Part shown: positions 1-8,875 of the stretch, one piece after another | How positions within the stretch are numbered: position 1 is the stretch's first letter | How the letters are laid out: every line of letters begins with the position of its first letter | Assembly (NCBI GenBank): GCA_946185745.1 | Contig: CAMHKQ010000002.1 | Coordinates: 46,093-110,092, forward strand | Reading direction: 5' to 3' | DNA: 64,000 bases | Source: an uncultured Bacteroidales bacterium | GTDB taxonomy: Bacteria > Bacteroidota > Bacteroidia > Bacteroidales > UBA932 | Notes under the pieces: model-generated | Databases searched by the model: none | What the model was told of the DNA's origin: nothing | Seen by the model: only the letters and a program-made list of their open reading frames with translations | Made by a program: the position numbers and the translations under genes

Positions 1-379
1 GGTAAGCGAGCGCCATGAGGGGCACTGCGATGGTGCCGAAGCTGAACGAGCCGGCGCCGAAGCTGAGGGCGAAGATCCAGGCAGTGACGGTGGTGCCGAT
101 GTTGGCGCCCATGATGACGGCGATTGCGGTGGCCAGGCTGAGCAGACCGGCGTTCACGAAGCTCACCAGCATGAGCGTGGTGGCCGTGGACGACTGCACA
201 AGTGCGGTTACCGTGATACCGGTGAGGATGCACTTGAAGGTGGTGGAGGTCATCTTGGCCATGAAGGAACGCAGGCGGTTCCCGGCCATTTTCTGCAGAC
301 CCCCGCTCATAAGAGACATTCCGTAGAGGAACATGCCCAGCGAGCCGAGCAGAGTCAGAATTTGAAGAACGAGACTCAT
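1..379 (-). CDS. Na/Pi cotransporter family protein (N-terminal part, cut by window start)
   Basis: The reverse strand from the ATG at 379 reads MSLVLQILTLLGSLGMFLYG and continues open to the window edge, so only about the first 126 residues are present. The segment has a hydrophobic start, the motif SLMSGGLQKMAGNRLR, then GITVTALVQSSTATTLM and VIMGANIGTTVTAW. These QSSTAT and GANIGTT signatures are the first PhoNa/K repeat of the NptA/YjbB type of sodium-dependent inorganic phosphate transporter in the inner membrane. Full-length members often carry a C-terminal PhoU-like domain, which would lie outside the window. It diverges from the gene starting at 432; the palindromic TAAATTTA at 409-416 could serve as -7 element for both. 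Family assignment is firm, substrate is inferred from the family. Confidence 0.88.
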   Translation of the reverse strand, partial: MSLVLQILTLLGSLGMFLYGMSLMSGGLQKMAGNRLRSFMAKMTSTTFKCILTGITVTALVQSSTATTLMLVSFVNAGLLSLATAIAVIMGANIGTTVTAWIFALSFGAGSFSFGTIAVPLMALAY

Positions 380-408
380 GTATATTCTGTTATTCGCGAA
401 AATTCTGC

Positions 409-416
409 TAAATTTA
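409..416. promoter_or_regulatory. Possible shared -7 element TAAATTTA
   Basis: TAAATTTA is a perfect palindrome, 30 bases from the leftward start at 379 and 15 bases before the rightward ATG at 432. It resembles the Bacteroidota -7 element TAnnTTTG in both directions, with A for the final G. No clear -33 TTG was seen at standard spacing. Confidence 0.35.
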
Positions 417-431
417 CGAAAAAATACTGAC

Positions 432-3314
432 ATGCCCAGACGACTGGCCATATTTTTCCTGTTTTTGCTTATTCCCCTGGGAGCCGCCGCCCAGTTCACT
501 CCGATGGGCTCCGAACCGGCCGGAATCAAGTGGAAATGGTTCAACACCTCCTCCTACCGGATAGTCTACCCGGAGGGGGCGGATTCCATGGCGGTGCGTT
601 TCGCCCTGGAGCTGGAACGCTACCGCAAGCCGCTGGGCCCCACCTGCGGATACGAGCCGAACGAGATGTACAGCAACCCCATGCCGGTCGTCGTCCATCC
701 CTACGTAGCCTATTCCAACGGCATGGTGGTCTGGGCCCCGAGGCACATGGCCCTCTCGGCGGTGCCCGACGCCTACGACCCCGAAGCCCTGCCCTGGATA
801 GATTACCTCGCGGTGCATGAAGGCCGCCACGTGGCGCAGATGCAGTTCATCCGTGGCGATGGAGTGTTCCGCGCCGCAGACAAGATAATCGGCCAGCTCT
901 GGGCCGGCGCCGCGGCGGGCCTGTATCCGGGCCCGTCCTTCCTCGAAGGCGACGCGGTCACCGCCGAAACCGCACTCACCCTCAACGGAAGGGGGCGCAG
1001 CTCCGATTTCCTGGAATACATGAGGGTTTCCTTCGCGGAAGGGCAGTACCGCAACTACTGGCAGTGGCGGTACTCATCCCTCAAAAACTTCACCCCCGAC
1101 CACTACCGTATCGGCTACATGCTCACCGCCGGCATGCGTACCGCCTTTGACGCTCCCGATTTCACCGCGCGCTATTACGCGCGCATCTTCGAGCGGCGCT
1201 ATCCGTTCCTGAACCTGCAGAAGACGGTGAAAGAGATTTCCGGCCTGGGCTTCGCCGACGCCTTCAGGAAGATAGAAGACCATTTCCAGGCCGAATGGGT
1301 GGCCAACGACTCGCAGAGGGCGCCATTCCTGTCTGCCGACAGGCTGACTCCCGCCCCGAAGCGGTATGAGACCAACACCGCCCTGGTGTTCAAGGGCGAT
1401 TCGCTGCTGTCGCTCCGCAGCGGGCTGGAACGCGCCAGGGAGCTGGTTTACACCGCCCCCTCCGGCGAACAGAAAAGGCTCGCGTCGTTCGCATCCATCA
1501 CATCCAGGCTCGTTCCCAGCGAGGTTACGGGCCGCATCTACTGGACCGAATACACCCCTGACGCACGCTGGGGCCTGAGGGCCTTCTCGAACCTGCGGTA
1601 TCTCGACAAAAAGGGCAGGAAGCACACGCTCACCCGCGGGGAACGCTATTACAACCCGACGCCCGCTCCGGCAGATTCGTTCGTGGTTGTGACAGTCTAC
1701 CCGACCGACGGCTCCACCGGAATAGCGCTCATCCACGAAAGGAACGGGCAGGAAATCGCCCGCTTCAAAGCGCCGGACGGCATGCAGGTGGTGGAAAGCG
1801 CCTGGATGGACGGGGTGCTCTACGCCAGCGGCATCACCGAGGACGGCTTCGGAATCTACCGGGTGTACGACTGGGAGTGCCTGCTGGAGCCCTGCCAGGC
1901 CAAGATAAACCGCTTCTTCGGCTACGACGGTCGGCTCTGGTTCACGTCCGACCGCGACGGCACCTCCGAACTCTACTCCCTCACACAGGACGGCAGGCTG
2001 TGGAAAGAGACCTCGCTCCGCTTCGGGGGCAACGACTGGGCCTTCCACGGCGACAGCCTCTACTTCTCGGCTCCCACTGCTGACGCGAGGGGCATCTATG
2101 CCGTTGCAGTCGATTCCCTCCTGGGGGAAGAAGGCCCGATGAAGCCTTTCCCGCGCCCTATCGCCGACAAGCTTTCGGAGCAGGAGCCGCTCCAGCCCGA
2201 AGAGGATTTCACCACGCCGGTGAGCGCGACCATGCCCTATTCCAAGCTCGGTAACCTGTTCCTGGTGCATTCCTGGGCCCCGGTGTACGTGGAATACAAT
2301 GCGGTGCAGGCGCTGTCCTACGAGACCACATCTTCTCCCTCGTACCTGGGCGCCACGGCCTGGTTCCAGAATGAGCTCGAAAACTGCTACGGCTCAGTGG
2401 GCGTATCGCTGGAGAACCTCAGGGAGGCCGTACGGCCCGCGTTCCACGCCCAGTTCACCTACGACGGCTGGTATCCCCTGCTGGAGTTCCGGGCAGACGT
2501 CAACCAGAGGCCGGCATCGGAGCGCCTTTTCCACCTTGACCAGGAAAAGAACGGATATGTTTCGGAGGATATAGCCACGGGCAAGCCGCTGGTCAAGCTC
2601 GCGCTCAACGCATACATTCCCTGGAACCTGTCCTCAAGCGGATGGATGCGGGGAGTCGTTCCCTATTTCAAGACCACTTACAGCAACGACCGCTGGCAGA
2701 TACTGCCCATGTCCGAAGCCAGGAGGGGCCTTCCCGAACCGGGCACTCCGGTTTACGACGGACTGTTCTTCCAGGCGGGCATAAGGGCCTACACGATGCT
2801 CTCCACCGCGCCTTCGGCCATTTTCCCGCGCTGGGGCTTCGGCGCCGAGCTGAACGTGACCGACTTGCCGCTGATGCGCCAGACCTACGGCGGCATGGCC
2901 AGCGCCCTCGTATATGGATATCTGCCCGGCCTGCTCCGCACCCACGGACTCAAGTTCGCGGCCCGGTACAACCGCAGCTTCGGCTGCGACTGGAGCGTCG
3001 ATTCCGGGGTGCGCGCATCGCTCGAATACGCCATGCCGTTCGGGGCCGTGGACTGGACCTTCCTCTGCCCGGCGTTCTACATCCGCAACTTCCAGCTGCG
3101 ACTGTACGGCTCGTACGAATACGACGCCACCACACCGCTCGGCAAGGGCTTGGCGACATCGGTTCAGAATGTCTATACCGGGGCCATGCTGGGCGTGCAG
3201 CTGGGCAACTTCCTCTGGGTTCCCTACAATACCCTGGTGGGCGTGAAATACCTCTACAATCCCGTCAATTCCGACCTTTCCAGTCTCAGCGCAGTATTCA
3301 CGGTGGATTTGTAG
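432..3314 (+). CDS. Secreted HExxH protein with beta-propeller and predicted C-terminal outer-membrane barrel
   Basis: Predicted 960 residues from the ATG at 432. The upstream in-frame ATG at 378 is rejected because it lies across the divergent start and because MPRRLAIFFLFLLIPLGAAAQ is a clean signal peptide. A gluzincin-like motif HEGRH sits at residues 129-133, followed by FLEGDAVTAE, a plausible third metal ligand as in peptidase MA-like proteins. The middle third has TolB/PD40-like blade motifs such as IYWTEY, LWFTSDRDGTSELYSL and LYFSAP. The last 300 residues alternate aromatic and polar positions and end in SAVFTVDL, a typical barrel end. The likely location is the outer membrane with the propeller in the periplasm. 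A protease role is inferred only from the motif; the family has no known function that I can name. Confidence 0.72.
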   Translation: MPRRLAIFFLFLLIPLGAAAQFTPMGSEPAGIKWKWFNTSSYRIVYPEGADSMAVRFALELERYRKPLGPTCGYEPNEMYSNPMPVVVHPYVAYSNGMVVWAPRHMALSAVPDAYDPEALPWIDYLAVHEGRHVAQMQFIRGDGVFRAADKIIGQLWAGAAAGLYPGPSFLEGDAVTAETALTLNGRGRSSDFLEYMRVSFAEGQYRNYWQWRYSSLKNFTPDHYRIGYMLTAGMRTAFDAPDFTARYYARIFERRYPFLNLQKTVKEISGLGFADAFRKIEDHFQAEWVANDSQRAPFLSADRLTPAPKRYETNTALVFKGDSLLSLRSGLERARELVYTAPSGEQKRLASFASITSRLVPSEVTGRIYWTEYTPDARWGLRAFSNLRYLDKKGRKHTLTRGERYYNPTPAPADSFVVVTVYPTDGSTGIALIHERNGQEIARFKAPDGMQVVESAWMDGVLYASGITEDGFGIYRVYDWECLLEPCQAKINRFFGYDGRLWFTSDRDGTSELYSLTQDGRLWKETSLRFGGNDWAFHGDSLYFSAPTADARGIYAVAVDSLLGEEGPMKPFPRPIADKLSEQEPLQPEEDFTTPVSATMPYSKLGNLFLVHSWAPVYVEYNAVQALSYETTSSPSYLGATAWFQNELENCYGSVGVSLENLREAVRPAFHAQFTYDGWYPLLEFRADVNQRPASERLFHLDQEKNGYVSEDIATGKPLVKLALNAYIPWNLSSSGWMRGVVPYFKTTYSNDRWQILPMSEARRGLPEPGTPVYDGLFFQAGIRAYTMLSTAPSAIFPRWGFGAELNVTDLPLMRQTYGGMASALVYGYLPGLLRTHGLKFAARYNRSFGCDWSVDSGVRASLEYAMPFGAVDWTFLCPAFYIRNFQLRLYGSYEYDATTPLGKGLATSVQNVYTGAMLGVQLGNFLWVPYNTLVGVKYLYNPVNSDLSSLSAVFTVDL

Positions 3315-3323
3315 TTTTTTTTA

Positions 3324-3331
3324 TATATTTG
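3324..3331 (+). promoter_or_regulatory. -7 element TATATTTG
   Basis: Exact match to TAnnTTTG, ending six bases before the ATG at 3338, which implies a very short or absent leader. A convincing TTG at -33 spacing is not visible. Confidence 0.55.
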
Positions 3332-3337
3332 CGTGTT

Positions 3338-3736
3338 ATGAAAAAGTTCCTGCTCATGCTTCTGTCCCTTCTGGGCTTTTCTTTCGTGGTAACAAGCTGC
3401 TACGGCGCCCCCTACGCCGAGCTTTCCGCCGAAGGCAGGGTGACCGACGAGACCGGTAAGCCCCTGCAGGGCATCAAGGTGTCGCTCAATCATCGCGAAT
3501 ATGGTCCGTATGTCTTCACCGACAGCGAGGGCCGCTTTGAATTCCGCGGCGAAAACGGCGGATCAAACAGCGTCGACTTTTTCTACGAAGACACGGACGG
3601 AATCCTCAACGGAGGCGAATTTGCACCCGATTCAACCATGAACGTGAAAACCGTCCAGACCGAGGACGGCGACGGCAGGTGGGATCTGGGCAAATTCGAG
3701 GCGAAGGACAGCAAAATCCTCAAAAAGAAGCAGTAG
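3338..3736 (+). CDS. Radical-SAM-associated type putative lipoprotein, orphan
   Basis: 132 residues from the ATG at 3338. The N-terminus is a lipoprotein signal with FVVTSC as lipobox, followed by YGAPYAELSAEGRVTDETGK, PLQGIKVSLN and TDSEGRFEF. This is a carboxypeptidase regulatory-like beta-sandwich. The YG(T/A)PYA motif right after the lipid cysteine is what I know from a Bacteroidota family of small lipoproteins annotated as radical-SAM-associated. The usual partner, a radical SAM protein with SPASM-like cysteines, is not next to it: the neighbours are the barrel protein and a CpXC protein. It has its own -7 element, so it need not depend on its neighbours. Processing by a radical SAM enzyme is inference from the family name. 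Confidence 0.68.
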   Translation: MKKFLLMLLSLLGFSFVVTSCYGAPYAELSAEGRVTDETGKPLQGIKVSLNHREYGPYVFTDSEGRFEFRGENGGSNSVDFFYEDTDGILNGGEFAPDSTMNVKTVQTEDGDGRWDLGKFEAKDSKILKKKQ

Positions 3737-3757
3737 GCCCGCCTTCATCGCATCATC

Positions 3758-4372
3758 ATGCCGGACGGAACAGTACATGCACGCTGCAGGCACTGCAGCC
3801 GCGAAGCGGATATCCCCGCCTATAACATCGTCAATTCCAGGGAGAACCCCGAACTCAAGCAGCAACTTCTGCTCGGGCGCATCTTCATCTGGACCTGCCC
3901 GTCCTGCGGCACCGACAATCTCGTGCGCTATCCCCTGCTTTATCACGACCCCGACGAAAAGCTGCTCATCTGGCTCTCGGACGGCGTGAAGGAAGTGGAG
4001 GACAGAATGGCCGAGACCATCGCCTCAGAGGACGGCCTGGCCGATTACACCGCCCGCATCGTGGACACTCCGGGCGACCTCATGGAAAAAATCAAAATTT
4101 TCGACGCGGGGCTCGAAGACGTCCCGATGGAAATCTGCAAGTTCGTCACCCGCCAGGAGCTGGGCAAGGACGTGGACCTGAAGTTCTTCAGGATGGAGGG
4201 CGCGGACAACCGCCTTCTGCTCACCTACCCCGAAAACGGGGAGATGCAGGTGATAGGAACCGGATTCAGCGTTTATGAAGACGCCGCCGGTATAATGCGA
4301 AGAAACCCGCAGATGAAAACCTGCGGGCTCACTCGGGTAGACCGTCTCTGGCTCGAGAAGTACCTCCGCTAA
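3758..4372 (+). CDS. CpXC domain protein
   Basis: 204 residues from the ATG at 3758. Two Cys pairs are visible near the N-terminus, CRHC at residues 9-12 and CPSC around residues 47-50, the paired CxxC knuckles of the CpXC family, probably a structural zinc site. The rest is acidic and has no membrane segment or signal peptide, so the protein is probably cytoplasmic. It follows the lipoprotein gene by 21 bases and converges on galK with a single base between the stops. The function of the family is unknown. Confidence 0.7.
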   Translation: MPDGTVHARCRHCSREADIPAYNIVNSRENPELKQQLLLGRIFIWTCPSCGTDNLVRYPLLYHDPDEKLLIWLSDGVKEVEDRMAETIASEDGLADYTARIVDTPGDLMEKIKIFDAGLEDVPMEICKFVTRQELGKDVDLKFFRMEGADNRLLLTYPENGEMQVIGTGFSVYEDAAGIMRRNPQMKTCGLTRVDRLWLEKYLR

Positions 4373-4373
4373 G

Positions 4374-5519
4374 CTATTTTACTTCCCTTGCTCCGTCGGA
4401 CACGACCACATCGTAGATCTTGGGTTCGTGGCCGAATTTAGCCTTGAACTGCTTTTTGGCCGCCTCGATAAAGGGCTCGTAGAGCTCATCCTTCACCAGG
4501 TTGATGGTGCAGCCGCCGAAGCCACCGCCCATGACGCGGGAGCCGGTGACGTCCATCTTGCGGGCAAGCTTGTTGAGAAAATCGAGCTCCTCGCAGCTCA
4601 CCTCGTACAGGCGGCTGAGGCCGAAGTGGGTCTGGTACATCATTTCGCCCACGGTTTCGTAGTCGCCGCGCTCGAGGGCGTCGCAGACGTCGAGAACCCT
4701 CTGCACTTCGCCGATGACGAATTCGGCGCGGAGGAAGTCTTCTTCGGGAATGACATCCCTCACCTCTTCAAGCCACACGCGCTTGGCATCGCTCAGGAAC
4801 TCCACATCGGGATGATTCTTGCGGATGGCCTTCGCGGCGTTCTCGCAGGAGGCGCGCCGCTTGTTGTAGGCGGACGACGCCAGTTCGTGCTTTACGCAGG
4901 AATCTACCAGAACCAGCTTATATCTCTTGGGGTTGAAGGGGAAGTATTTATATTCCAGCGTTTTGCAGTTGAGGCGAATGAGCTGGCCCTGCTTGCCGAA
5001 CACGCTGGCAAACTGGTCCATTATGCCGCACATGACACAGCAGTAGTTGTGCTCGGTGCTCTGCCCTATCTTGGCCAGTTCGAACGGATCTATCTTGTTG
5101 CCGAACAGGGTGTTGAGGGCGAAGGCGAAGCAGCTTTCGAGAGCTGCGGAGCTGGAAAGGCCGGCGCCCAGGGGGACATCTCCCGCAAACACGGCGTCGA
5201 AACCCTTGACGGTGCCGCCGCGCTTGATGGTTTCGCGGCAGACGCCGAACACGTAACGGGCCCACTGCTGGTCGGGCAGGTCGTTCTCCTCGAGCCCGAA
5301 GATGGCCTGGGCATCGTAGTCGAGCGAGTAGACGCAGACGGTGTTTTTGCCGTTGGGCTTGATTTCGGCCATAATGCCCTTGTCGATGGCGCCCGGGAAG
5401 ACATATCCGCCGTTGTAGTCGGTGTGCTCGCCTATGAGGTTGATGCGCCCGGCAGATGCGAAAAACCGGCCGCCTTCGCCGAAGAGTTCGGTAAACTTTG
5501 CGTGGATTTTATTCTTCAT
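4374..5519 (-). CDS. galK: Galactokinase
   Basis: 381 residues, the usual length for the family. The product phosphorylates galactose at C1 with ATP in the Leloir pathway. The signatures are in order: the galactokinase motif GRINLIGEHTDYNGG at residues 24-38, the GHMP ATP-binding loop GAGLSSSAALE around residues 120-130, and the C-terminal GHMP motif MGGGFGGCTI. No galT, galE or mutarotase gene adjoins it. The upstream region carries TATATTAG at 5550-5557 on the same strand, a variant -7 element also found before malQ. Assignment is secure. Confidence 0.97.
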   Translation of the reverse strand: MKNKIHAKFTELFGEGGRFFASAGRINLIGEHTDYNGGYVFPGAIDKGIMAEIKPNGKNTVCVYSLDYDAQAIFGLEENDLPDQQWARYVFGVCRETIKRGGTVKGFDAVFAGDVPLGAGLSSSAALESCFAFALNTLFGNKIDPFELAKIGQSTEHNYCCVMCGIMDQFASVFGKQGQLIRLNCKTLEYKYFPFNPKRYKLVLVDSCVKHELASSAYNKRRASCENAAKAIRKNHPDVEFLSDAKRVWLEEVRDVIPEEDFLRAEFVIGEVQRVLDVCDALERGDYETVGEMMYQTHFGLSRLYEVSCEELDFLNKLARKMDVTGSRVMGGGFGGCTINLVKDELYEPFIEAAKKQFKAKFGHEPKIYDVVVSDGAREVK

Positions 5520-5549
5520 GGTATTGGATGTTAGTTTTGTTCGTTTCCG

Positions 5550-5557
5550 CTAATATA
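5550..5557 (-). promoter_or_regulatory. Variant -7 element TATATTAG of galK
   Basis: On the minus strand the context is TTTCGTATATTAGC, and the same 14 bases occur before malQ at 48937-48950. It lies 30 bases upstream of the galK ATG. Confidence 0.45.
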
Positions 5558-5568
5558 CGAAAAATTTG

Positions 5569-5576
5569 TATCTTCG
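5569..5576 (+). promoter_or_regulatory. -7 element TATCTTCG
   Basis: Seven of eight positions match TAnnTTTG, and it ends seven bases before the ATG at 5584. TTG at 5537-5539 is about 29 bases upstream, too far for a standard -33. Confidence 0.4.
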
Positions 5577-5583
5577 CGCCGTT

Positions 5584-6108
5584 ATGAAGAAGCTTTACAA
5601 GTTGATTATCCCCGTAGTTTTCGCCGCCGTAATGGCCGCTGGCTGCGATTCTTTTATTAATGGTGATTCTTATTTCGTCCCCCAGGACTTCAGCGTAATA
5701 GTCCGGCTCGTCAATTCCGACGGCAAGGACCTTCTCGACAGCACCGTCGATGACAACTGGCGCGACAGCTCCCTGGTCTGCACGTTCAAGACCAAGTCGT
5801 TCGAGGCGGAAAGCGCCGACGACTATGTCTCCGGAGCCTTCAATTTCATCATCACAACCTACTACGACTATTACACCAACATCTCGAGCAACGTGCTGTA
5901 TTTCGGGAATTTCAACGGCATGACGAATTACGACGACGACGTAATCTTATCCTGGCCCGACAACACCACCGACACCCTGCACATATACAACAACGTAACG
6001 CCCTCCGAAACGCAGCCTTCGGCGGCTACGGACGTCGAGCGTTATCTTACCTACAAGGGCGAGTACGTAATGACTCTGCCGATCGTAATTACAAAGACCA
6101 CAAAGTAG
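5584..6108 (+). CDS. Hypothetical lipoprotein
   Basis: 174 residues. The ATG at 5584 is chosen over the in-frame one at 5566 because it begins MKKLYKLIIPVVFAAVMAAGC, a clean lipoprotein signal with lipobox AAGC. The mature part is acidic and rich in D, T and Y, and has no domain I recognise. It ends VMTLPIVITKTTK, a beta-rich C-terminus. It converges on the BIG2 gene with one base between stops. Likely exported and lipid-anchored; role unknown. Confidence 0.72.
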   Translation: MKKLYKLIIPVVFAAVMAAGCDSFINGDSYFVPQDFSVIVRLVNSDGKDLLDSTVDDNWRDSSLVCTFKTKSFEAESADDYVSGAFNFIITTYYDYYTNISSNVLYFGNFNGMTNYDDDVILSWPDNTTDTLHIYNNVTPSETQPSAATDVERYLTYKGEYVMTLPIVITKTTK

Positions 6109-6109
6109 C

Positions 6110-8875
6110 TTACTGCTTTGTAATCTTCACCTTGATATAGTCTGTATACAAGGTTCCGAAGCCGAATTCAATCTTGATGCGGCAGTAGTAGTGGTAGGCG
6201 CCCGGATAAGCCCCGGTGGCCAGGTAGGTCAGGAATCCCAGGTTGGATTCGCCCCACGCCGGATCGCCCTCCACGGCATCCATGAAGTCGATTTCGACGT
6301 TTTCTGGAGGATCGGCCTGTGTGCCGTTAAGTGTCCAGTATGCCGTTTCGGTGTCAAGCGTTGCAGTGAAGTCGCCGTAGTACTCCCAGAGCAGCGGCTG
6401 GGCGTTGAACGAGACGCTTCTCCAGTCGATGAGCCTGATCATGTTGTCGACGTTTAGGTAGGTGCCCTCTTCTCCGTACTTGGGCCCGTGGACGAACGTC
6501 GGCGTCATCGTGACTGCAGCATAATGCAGGGGCGGATTCAGGAACATCTTGAAGAAGTCAGCTCCGTTGAAGTGAATGTCTATCTTGTCCAGGCCGTACA
6601 TGGTGGAAAGGGCCAGATAGACGCGGAACTGCCCGGTAGAGAGGAGCTTGCGCGCCACTTCCGAGCTCTTGTTGAAGGTGAGATGGTCTCTCCTGTAGTA
6701 GTGGCTGGTTTCGTCCACGAAGAGTTCCGCAACCTTCTCGGTCTTGCCGTCCACGGTGGCCTTGAGCACGAATTCGTTCTCTATCTCGAACTTGACTTTG
6801 ACTCCGCCGACGTCGGACACTTTCAGCATTTCGGGGCTGATGACGAACTTGTAACCGGTAAGCCGCTTGTCAAGCCTGATGGCCCAGCCGTTGTCGGTGC
6901 TGAAATACAGGTTGAGGTCGGCATTGTACTGAGCATAGATGGCGCCGTAGCTGCCTGAAGGCGCAAGCACGTTGAGCACTGCCTCCGAGAAGTTCGACGT
7001 CCACCTGGAGGGCTCCATCTGGTCGGTGCCGGCATTGTAAATCTTACTCACCGAAACATTGCACGTGGCCGACTTGCTCCCCGCCTTGGCGGTTATGGCG
7101 GCGGTGCCCGGCTTCAGCGAAGAGATATTGCCGTTTTCGTCTACGGAGGCCACTTCGGGATCGGAGGATGACCACTCGAGTTCGCCGTCCTCGGCGTCTG
7201 CCGGGGTGACGGTCGCCGTGAGCTTTTCGGACTCGAACAGGTTCATGGAAAGCGCCGTCTTGTCAATGGTGACGGAGGTGACGGTCTTCGAGATGACGCT
7301 GACGGTGCACTTGCCGGTCTTGTCCCCGGAGGTGGCGGTGATTTCCACGGTGCCGAGGCCAATGGCGGTGACTTCGCCGGTCTGGGAGACGGTGGCGACG
7401 GTTTCATCGGCGGATGCCCAGGTGACGGTTTTGTCTTTCACGTAATCGGGCAGGACCGTGGCGGTGAGCTTGCCCTTTTCGCCGATGTAGAGGCTCATGG
7501 TAGCCGGGTTTACGCTTACCGACTGAACGGACGCGTAAACAACGGTTACGTTGCACTTTGCGCTTAAAGTGGTGCCCTTGACCGTGGCCGAGATTATCGC
7601 CTGGCCCTCGGAAAGCGGGGTCACCTTTCCGGCGGCGTCGACTGTGGCAACGGCCTTGTTGTCGGATTCCCAGACGATTTCCTTGTTGTCGGCGTCTTCG
7701 GGAAGGACGGTTGCCTGCAGGGTCACGCCTTCGCTGCCCACGTAAAGGGTTGCGCTTTCGGGTTTGACGGAGACGGATGCCGTCGGAACTATAACCTGTA
7801 CGTTGCAGGTAGCGCTTAACGTACCGGCCTTGACAGTGACGACGGTCTTTCCGCCCGCCTTGGCAGTAACGAGGCCGTCGGAAGAAACGGTGGCAACCGC
7901 TTCATCGGACGAAGTCCACTCCAGGGCATCGGTGGCGTCGGCCGGAGTGACGGTGGCGGTCAGCTTGAACGACTGGCCCTTGTTGAGAGCCAGGTCTGTC
8001 CTGTCCAGGGTGATGCTTTCGGACGGGATGACCACTGTGACTTCGCAGCTTGCGCTCTTGTCATCCGCGCTTGCGGTTATAACGGCCTTGCCGGCGTTGA
8101 CGGCGGTCACCTTTCCTTCGGAGACCACCGCGATATTTTCATCGGAAGATTTCCACACCACGGGCGCGGCGGCATCTGCCGGGGTGACGGTGGCCGTAAG
8201 CTGGGCGGATTCACCCTTGACTATGGTCAGCGACGTCTTGTCGAGGCTAACGGCATCGGGAACGGAGCCTACAGACACAAGGCACACGGCGGTCTTGGTG
8301 CCGGCCTTGGCGGTGATTATGGTCTGCCCGGGCTTGATGGCCTTGACAACGCCGTCCTGGGAGAGTTCGGCAATCTTGGGATTGGAGTTTTCCCAGGTGA
8401 GCACGTCGGTGGTGTTCTCGGGGAGAACCGTCGCCGTAAGGGTGTGGGTGCTTCCGACGCTGAGGCCGACTTCGTCATCGGAAAGGATGACCTGCTCGGC
8501 CGGGATTGTCTTGGTGGTGTAGCCCACCACGTCGGAAGAGATGGTGCCGCTGGCGATTATGACATAGGACTTTACGAAGATGGGGGTTCCGGGGGCGATG
8601 TCGGGGACAGTCACACTGGCCGAGAACGAGTCGCCCTGTGCCAGGCCGGGAACGCGGGTCGTCGGGGGAGTGGTGGTGCCGTAATAGAAACCGTACTCCA
8701 TGATGGGGTTGCCGTTGGTGACGACCGACGACACGAAGTTCAGGGTGCCCTGCTCCTGCTCGGTGACCGTCGGGAGGCCCACCTCCGGAAGCTTGAGCTC
8801 TTCCTTGGGTTCACAGCCGCAAAGTACGGATACGGCGAATACTATTCCTGTTATAAGATGACGAAACTTTTTCAT
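6110..8875 (-). CDS. Lipoprotein with six BIG2 (Ig-like) repeats
   Basis: 921 residues from the ATG at 8875. This start is preferred to one at 8917 because MKKFRHLITGIVFAVSVLCGC is a lipoprotein signal and a promoter lies just upstream. After about 120 residues come six BIG2 repeats of roughly 77 residues each, recognisable by LTATVTPADA, W.SSD..VA.VS and G.A.ITA.AG. They span about residues 125-590. The last 330 residues form a different module starting near DQMEPSRWTSNF, which I do not recognise. At DNA level the repeats make a degenerate tandem array at roughly 7050-8500. Such proteins are surface or periplasmic adhesin-like lipoproteins in Bacteroidota; the ligand is unknown. Confidence 0.85.
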   Translation of the reverse strand: MKKFRHLITGIVFAVSVLCGCEPKEELKLPEVGLPTVTEQEQGTLNFVSSVVTNGNPIMEYGFYYGTTTPPTTRVPGLAQGDSFSASVTVPDIAPGTPIFVKSYVIIASGTISSDVVGYTTKTIPAEQVILSDDEVGLSVGSTHTLTATVLPENTTDVLTWENSNPKIAELSQDGVVKAIKPGQTIITAKAGTKTAVCLVSVGSVPDAVSLDKTSLTIVKGESAQLTATVTPADAAAPVVWKSSDENIAVVSEGKVTAVNAGKAVITASADDKSASCEVTVVIPSESITLDRTDLALNKGQSFKLTATVTPADATDALEWTSSDEAVATVSSDGLVTAKAGGKTVVTVKAGTLSATCNVQVIVPTASVSVKPESATLYVGSEGVTLQATVLPEDADNKEIVWESDNKAVATVDAAGKVTPLSEGQAIISATVKGTTLSAKCNVTVVYASVQSVSVNPATMSLYIGEKGKLTATVLPDYVKDKTVTWASADETVATVSQTGEVTAIGLGTVEITATSGDKTGKCTVSVISKTVTSVTIDKTALSMNLFESEKLTATVTPADAEDGELEWSSSDPEVASVDENGNISSLKPGTAAITAKAGSKSATCNVSVSKIYNAGTDQMEPSRWTSNFSEAVLNVLAPSGSYGAIYAQYNADLNLYFSTDNGWAIRLDKRLTGYKFVISPEMLKVSDVGGVKVKFEIENEFVLKATVDGKTEKVAELFVDETSHYYRRDHLTFNKSSEVARKLLSTGQFRVYLALSTMYGLDKIDIHFNGADFFKMFLNPPLHYAAVTMTPTFVHGPKYGEEGTYLNVDNMIRLIDWRSVSFNAQPLLWEYYGDFTATLDTETAYWTLNGTQADPPENVEIDFMDAVEGDPAWGESNLGFLTYLATGAYPGAYHYYCRIKIEFGFGTLYTDYIKVKITKQ

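Noticed and set aside
820..840. GCCACGTGGC at about 827, also near 34070, as extra parS sites
   Set aside because: They share only the CACGTG core and lack TGTT and AACA arms; CACGTG is expected by chance in GC-rich coding DNA.
7050..8500. Tandem DNA repeat or mobile element in the BIG2 gene
   Set aside because: The periodicity of about 230 bases is explained by the six BIG2 protein repeats, which have diverged and stay in frame.
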